Of a stretch of DNA of 64,000 nt, positions 60,219 through 64,000 are shown one piece after another. Origin of the DNA: Falsigemmobacter faecalis (GTDB lineage Bacteria; Pseudomonadota; Alphaproteobacteria; Rhodobacterales; Rhodobacteraceae); contig NZ_RRAZ01000004.1 of assembly GCF_003863335.1 (NCBI RefSeq), positions 62,001 to 126,000 of the forward strand, written 5' to 3'. The notes beneath the pieces were generated by a model that saw nothing but the letters and a program-made list of their open reading frames with translations, was not told the origin of the DNA and did not search any database. A program made the position numbers and the translations under genes. Numbering within the stretch: position 1 is the stretch's first letter; the number at the start of each line of letters is the position of its first letter.

Positions 60219-61120
60219 TTACCGGCACTCCGCGGATCAAGAACATCCCGCAGACCATCGCCCAGCAGGTTAAAGCCCAGCGAGACCACGAAAATCGCCA
60301 GACCCGGCATGGTCGCAACCCACCAGAAATCGGTCAGGAACTTGCGCCCGGACGAAATCATCATGCCCCATTCCGGCAGCGGCGGCTGAACGCCAAGCCC
60401 CAGGAAGCCCAGACCGGCCGCGGTCAGAATGACCCCCGCCATATCCAGCGTCACCCGGATCACCACCGAAGACATGCACATCGGCATGACATGGCCCCAG
60501 ATGACCCGCACCGGACCCGCGCCCTGCAGACGCACGGCAGCGATGTAATCGGCATTGCGCACGGTCAGGGTTTCGGCGCGCGACATCCGCGCATAGGGCG
60601 GCCAGGAGGTCAGCGCGATGGCCAGAACCGCATTCTCAATCCCCGGCCCCAGCACGGCGACCAGCGCCAGCGCCAGGATCAGCTTCGGGAAGGCGAGGAA
60701 AATATCGGTGATCCGCATCAGCACCTGGTCCACCCAGCCACCGGCATAACCGGCAACGGTGCCGACCAGCAGGCCGAAAAGCGGGGCCGTCACCGCCACC
60801 ATGGTCACGATATAAAGCGTCACGCGCGAGCCATAGATGATCCGCGACAGGATATCGCGACCAAATTCATCGGTGCCCATCAGATAGCCCGGGGTGCCCG
60901 GCGGCAGCAGACGCTGGCTCAGATCCTGGGCGATCGGGTCATGCGGCGCGATCAGCGGCGCAAAGGCCGCCAGCACGATCAGCAGCAGCACAATCAGCGC
61001 CCCCGCCATAGCCAGCGGGTTGCGCCGAAAGCGCAGCCAGCCCAGGTAGCTCTGCCCCACACGGGCCTGCACACGGCTTTTCGGCGAAGGGTCGCGCAGC
61101 CATTCAGTCAAAGTCGTCAT
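60215..61120 (-). CDS. Peptide/opine-type ABC transporter permease (DppC-like)
   Basis: The second permease, 301 residues with six helices and the OppC N-terminal segment WLRFRRNPLAMAGALIVLLL. The EAA loop that docks an ATPase is around ADYIAAVRLQGAGPVRVIWGHVMP. ATG at 61120 is preferred; GTG at 61129 would add three residues. It overlaps the DppD-like gene by four bases and follows the other permease after 12 bases. Confidence 0.93.
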   Translation of the reverse strand: MTTLTEWLRDPSPKSRVQARVGQSYLGWLRFRRNPLAMAGALIVLLLIVLAAFAPLIAPHDPIAQDLSQRLLPPGTPGYLMGTDEFGRDILSRIIYGSRVTLYIVTMVAVTAPLFGLLVGTVAGYAGGWVDQVLMRITDIFLAFPKLILALALVAVLGPGIENAVLAIALTSWPPYARMSRAETLTVRNADYIAAVRLQGAGPVRVIWGHVMPMCMSSVVIRVTLDMAGVILTAAGLGFLGLGVQPPLPEWGMMISSGRKFLTDFWWVATMPGLAIFVVSLGFNLLGDGLRDVLDPRSAGK

Positions 61121-61132
61121 CGCTGCCACCCC

Positions 61133-62200
61133 TTATTTCGCACGCGGGTCGACGAGGCGGTAAAGCACGTCCGACAGCATATTGATGGCCACAAAGACCA
61201 GACCCACCACCACGGTGCCCCCCAGAACGGCAGGCATATCCGCCGAGAAGAGCGCATTGGTGATATACATCCCCAGACCCGGCCAGGAGAAGACGGTCTC
61301 GGTCAGAACCGAGCCTTCCAGCAGGTTGGCGTAAGACAGCGCAATCACCGTAATCAGCGGCACCATCACGTTTTTCAACGCATGCACCCAGATCACCCGC
61401 CACTCCGGCATGCCTTTGACGCGGGCCGTGGTGATATATTCCTGGCTCAGTTCATTCAGCATGAAAGAGCGCGTCATCCGGCTGATATAGGCCATGGAAT
61501 AATAGCCCAGCACCGCCGAGGGCAGGATCGCATGTTTCAGCGCATTGGCAAAAACCGCCCATTCACCGGCCAGCGCCGAGTCGATCAGCACAATGCCCGT
61601 GACGCGCGCGATGTCAAATTCCAGGATATCGACAAATTCATTGCCAACCCGGCCACCGCCGCCCACCCAGCCAAGGGTGCCGTAGAACAGCAGAAGTCCC
61701 ATCAGACCCAGCCAGAAAACCGGCGTCGAATAGCCTGCCAGACCAATGATCCGCACGATCTGGTCAATCCAGGTGCCAGGGCGCGTTGCCGCCAGAACAC
61801 CGGCCGGAATCCCGGTCAGAACGCCGAAAATCGTTGCAATCGTGGCCAGCTCCAGCGTCGCCGGGAAGACATTCATGATGTCCTCAAGCACCGGACGGCG
61901 CGTCAGCAGCGAGGTGCCAAGGTCGCCCTGGAAGACATTGACCACATAGATGTAGAACTGCTCCCACATCGGACGATCAAGGCCCAGCGCGGTCCGCGCG
62001 GCCTCAATCTGCGCCTGAGACGCACGTTCGCCGACAATCGCCAGCACAGGATCAATCGGGACCACCCGACCGATGATGAAGGTAACAAAAAGCAGACCAA
62101 GGAATGTCGCGGCCAGAGCCAGCACGACACTCAGGACCGTTTTCGTGCGCCGCCAGAGTTTGGACGGCGATCGCGGAGCGGGGGTCTCGGTAATCGTCAT
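61133..62200 (-). CDS. Peptide/opine-type ABC transporter permease (DppB-like)
   Basis: The first permease, 355 residues with six helices and the EAA-like loop EYITTARVKGMPEWRVIWVHALKN. The N-terminus is longer than usual and positively charged (PRSPSKLWRRTK). Between the third and fourth helices lies an extended hydrophilic loop (GGRVGNEFVDILEFD). It follows the binding-protein gene after a hairpin, suggesting lower expression. Confidence 0.93.
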   Translation of the reverse strand: MTITETPAPRSPSKLWRRTKTVLSVVLALAATFLGLLFVTFIIGRVVPIDPVLAIVGERASQAQIEAARTALGLDRPMWEQFYIYVVNVFQGDLGTSLLTRRPVLEDIMNVFPATLELATIATIFGVLTGIPAGVLAATRPGTWIDQIVRIIGLAGYSTPVFWLGLMGLLLFYGTLGWVGGGGRVGNEFVDILEFDIARVTGIVLIDSALAGEWAVFANALKHAILPSAVLGYYSMAYISRMTRSFMLNELSQEYITTARVKGMPEWRVIWVHALKNVMVPLITVIALSYANLLEGSVLTETVFSWPGLGMYITNALFSADMPAVLGGTVVVGLVFVAINMLSDVLYRLVDPRAK

Positions 62201-62215
62201 GATATCCAGATGTTA

Positions 62216-62242
62216 TGCCCCCGGAGTCTTAATCCGGGGGCA
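62216..62242 (-). other. Hairpin between binding-protein and permease genes
   Basis: A perfect 10-bp stem TGCCCCCGGA/TCCGGGGGCA with a seven-base loop and no strong T run. In importer operons such intercistronic stems often protect the binding-protein transcript from 3' decay, giving it excess expression; this is inferred. Confidence 0.7.
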
Positions 62243-62251
62243 CGGGTTTGC

Positions 62252-63859
62252 TTAGTTTTTCTCGGTGTACCAATAGGTCGCCGAATCGATGGTGCCGCCG
62301 GTGTGGAAGCCGCTCACATTGGCGCGCAGCGCCGTCTGAGCAATCTCCTGGAACATCGGAACAAAGCCCGAGTCGTCGCGGAATTTGCGCTGCATGTCTT
62401 CATACATCGCTTTGCGCGTCTCAGTGTCGCGTTCCACCACGGCCGCATCGACGGCAGCGGTCAGTTCACCCGGATCCCAGGCGTTGCGCCAGGCCAGAAC
62501 ACCGGTCAGTTTTGCCTCATCGGCGTTATCAGGGTTCCAGGCAAAGGTCGAGGCATTGGTATGGGGATCGGGGTAATCCGGGCCCCAGGACTGCAGCGTC
62601 AGCTCGTGGTTACGGGCGCGGTAATCGCCCAGAACTTCGGCGCCGGCACCCGGCTTCAGCGTCACTTTGATGCCCGCCTGACCCAGAGTGTTCTGGATTG
62701 CCTGCGCCATCTCCATACGCAGCTGGTCGTTGCGCACGGTCATGGTCACTTCAAAACCGTTCGGATAACCCGCAGCCGCCAGCAGCTCTTTGGCTTTCGC
62801 CACATCAAGGCTGTAGGGGGTCTCATCCAGCGAGCCGAGATAGCCGGCCGGCAGGAAGCCCTGCTGCACCATCATCTGACCTTTGAGGACGGTGTCGGTG
62901 ATGCCTTTGTAGTCAACGGCCCAGCGCAGGGCATCCATGACTTCCGGCTTTTTCAGGATCTCGTTTTTCTGGTTGGCGGCGATGTAGTAGATATAGCCTT
63001 TCGGGGCCTCTTCCACTTTCACATCCGCCTTGCCCTCAAGACCGGCCACATCGGTGTTCGACAAGCCGCGGGCGATATCGATGTCACCCTTTTCCAGCTG
63101 CAGACGCTGGGTCGCGGATTCGGGAATGTGGTTCACGCGCACGCGCTTCAGCTTCGCATCACCACGCCAGTAGCCGTCACGGCGATCCAGCACATAGCTG
63201 TCCTGCGGCTTGAACGAGCGCAGCACATAAGCGCCGGTGCCAGCCGAATTGCTCTTCAGCCATTCATTGCCCATGTCGCCGTTGACTTCATTGGCCATGA
63301 CCGTCTCTTTGTCGACGATCCCGGCCAGACCGGCGGTCAGGCAGTTGTAAAACATCGACGGCGCAAAGGGCTTCGCGAGTGTGATGACGACGGTATCGCC
63401 ATCTGCCTTGATCATCTCTTCGACGTTCTCAGGCGTGAAGCCGAACTGCGCCAGCACGAAAGCCGGGGTTTTGTTCAGCTTGATCACGCGCTGCAGCGAC
63501 CAGGCGGCATCTTCCGCCCGCACCGGATTGCCCGAAGCAAAGGTGATGCCTTCCTTCATTTTGAAGGTGAAGGTCAGACCATCTTCCGAAACATCCCAGC
63601 TTTCCGCCAGACCCGGGATCAGCTCACCCGGTTTGTTCGGATCCAGCTCAATGAGCGAATCATAGGTGTTGTTGATGATGTTAACGCCCGAGAACTCAAA
63701 GGCTTCCGCCGGATCCAGCGAGACGATATCGTCAATCTTATCCGCAATCACCAGGGTGTCAGCCGGGGTGGCCGCCATCAGCGCCGCAGGCGAAGCCCCC
63801 AGCGTGAGAGCCGCGGCCAGCGCCAGCCCTGCGGTTCCGAAACGAACATCCAACTTCAT
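62252..63859 (-). CDS. Peptide/opine-type ABC transporter substrate-binding protein
   Basis: A 535-residue periplasmic protein of the SBP_bac_5 family (dipeptide, nickel, opine and related ligands). A signal peptide of about 29 residues (ending ALMAATPA) precedes the mature part. SLDPAEAFEFSG..., GLAESWDVSEDGLTFTFKMKEGITFASG and the C-terminal YEDMQRKFRDDSGFVPMFQE are family blocks. It is the first gene of the operon; AGGGAG lies eight bases before the ATG. The ligand is not predictable from sequence. Confidence 0.93.
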   Translation of the reverse strand: MKLDVRFGTAGLALAAALTLGASPAALMAATPADTLVIADKIDDIVSLDPAEAFEFSGVNIINNTYDSLIELDPNKPGELIPGLAESWDVSEDGLTFTFKMKEGITFASGNPVRAEDAAWSLQRVIKLNKTPAFVLAQFGFTPENVEEMIKADGDTVVITLAKPFAPSMFYNCLTAGLAGIVDKETVMANEVNGDMGNEWLKSNSAGTGAYVLRSFKPQDSYVLDRRDGYWRGDAKLKRVRVNHIPESATQRLQLEKGDIDIARGLSNTDVAGLEGKADVKVEEAPKGYIYYIAANQKNEILKKPEVMDALRWAVDYKGITDTVLKGQMMVQQGFLPAGYLGSLDETPYSLDVAKAKELLAAAGYPNGFEVTMTVRNDQLRMEMAQAIQNTLGQAGIKVTLKPGAGAEVLGDYRARNHELTLQSWGPDYPDPHTNASTFAWNPDNADEAKLTGVLAWRNAWDPGELTAAVDAAVVERDTETRKAMYEDMQRKFRDDSGFVPMFQEIAQTALRANVSGFHTGGTIDSATYWYTEKN

Positions 63860-64000
63860 ATGACTACTCCCTATACGCTCCGCGCCTGGCGCGTTATTCG
63901 ATCGGCAGACGGGCCGTTTGAGATTTGACCCTCTGATCAGGAAAGCGTGGTCAGAACGCCGAAGTTGTCAAGCAGGCTCACCCGGCAGAATGTCTGCCAC
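63860..64000 (-). promoter_or_regulatory. Region upstream of the ABC importer operon
   Basis: Contains TTGACA on the minus strand at 63966-63971, 107 bases before the start codon, but no convincing -10 at the right distance. The rest has no recognised feature; the region continues beyond the window. Confidence 0.25.

Noticed and set aside
60491-63928. 1145-residue frame on the plus strand
   Set aside because: It is antisense to three well-supported importer genes; the His/Arg/Gln-rich translation is what high G+C antisense produces.

Overview
The window is 64 kb of chromosomal DNA from an alphaproteobacterium, almost certainly of the Rhodobacteraceae (Rhodobacterales). The evidence is high G+C, a C4-pathway hemA with an FNR-type box, the cell-cycle regulator gcrA, an intact gene transfer agent (GTA) cluster of the Rhodobacter capsulatus type ending beside cysE, and an alphaproteobacterial-type LexA box (GTTC-N7-GTTC). 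The species cannot be named from the sequence. I see no insertion sequence, CRISPR array, integrase or plasmid function.

Layout. 1-5.1 kb: the end of an MFS transporter, a large-subunit catalase, a TerC-type membrane protein, then five tandem tRNA-Gly(GCC) cassettes, each with its own promoter and terminator. 5.1-10.7 kb: a tightly overlapping DNA-processing operon (MBL-fold exonuclease, ATP-dependent DNA ligase, Lhr-like helicase, PdeM phosphoesterase). 10.7-24 kb: copper proteins, an Rrf2 regulator, an acyl-CoA dehydrogenase, Ogt methyltransferase, ispG, rodZ-like gene, hemA, an M20 peptidase, a NYN-domain protein, two coupled tiny membrane-protein genes, rpmG and a TerB-like protein. 24.0-24.4 kb: RNase P RNA. 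24.6-25.4 kb: cysE with a strongly folded leader.

25.8-39.5 kb: the GTA cluster, all on the minus strand and read from terS (39.5 kb) to the large baseplate gene (25.8 kb). All 17 structural genes of the R. capsulatus-type cluster (g1 to g15 with g3.5 and g10.1) can be assigned and look intact, with 1-4 nt stop/start overlaps showing translational coupling. The set covers packaging (terminase), head (portal, protease, capsid), connector, tail and baseplate.

39.8-58.4 kb: housekeeping and biosynthesis. Genes include a VWA/CoxE-like protein with a 54-residue membrane partner, a DUF2927 lipoprotein, xthA, metAA, a P-loop ATPase, a DMT exporter, EcsC, a GNAT enzyme, lysC, an opgG/D-like glucan protein, ptsP, hisI, an IscU/NifU-like scaffold, tusA, argF-argD and gcrA. 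Between the scaffold gene and tusA lies an unannotated reading frame of 38-42 residues, with one membrane helix, preceded by a perfect LexA-type box. It is the best candidate here for an undescribed function, perhaps a SOS-induced membrane peptide. 58.6-63.9 kb: a complete peptide/opine-type ABC importer operon (binding protein, two permeases, two ATPases).

A dispersed intergenic element with the core AAATACTCC followed by GGGTCCGGGG occurs three times, each just after a stop codon.
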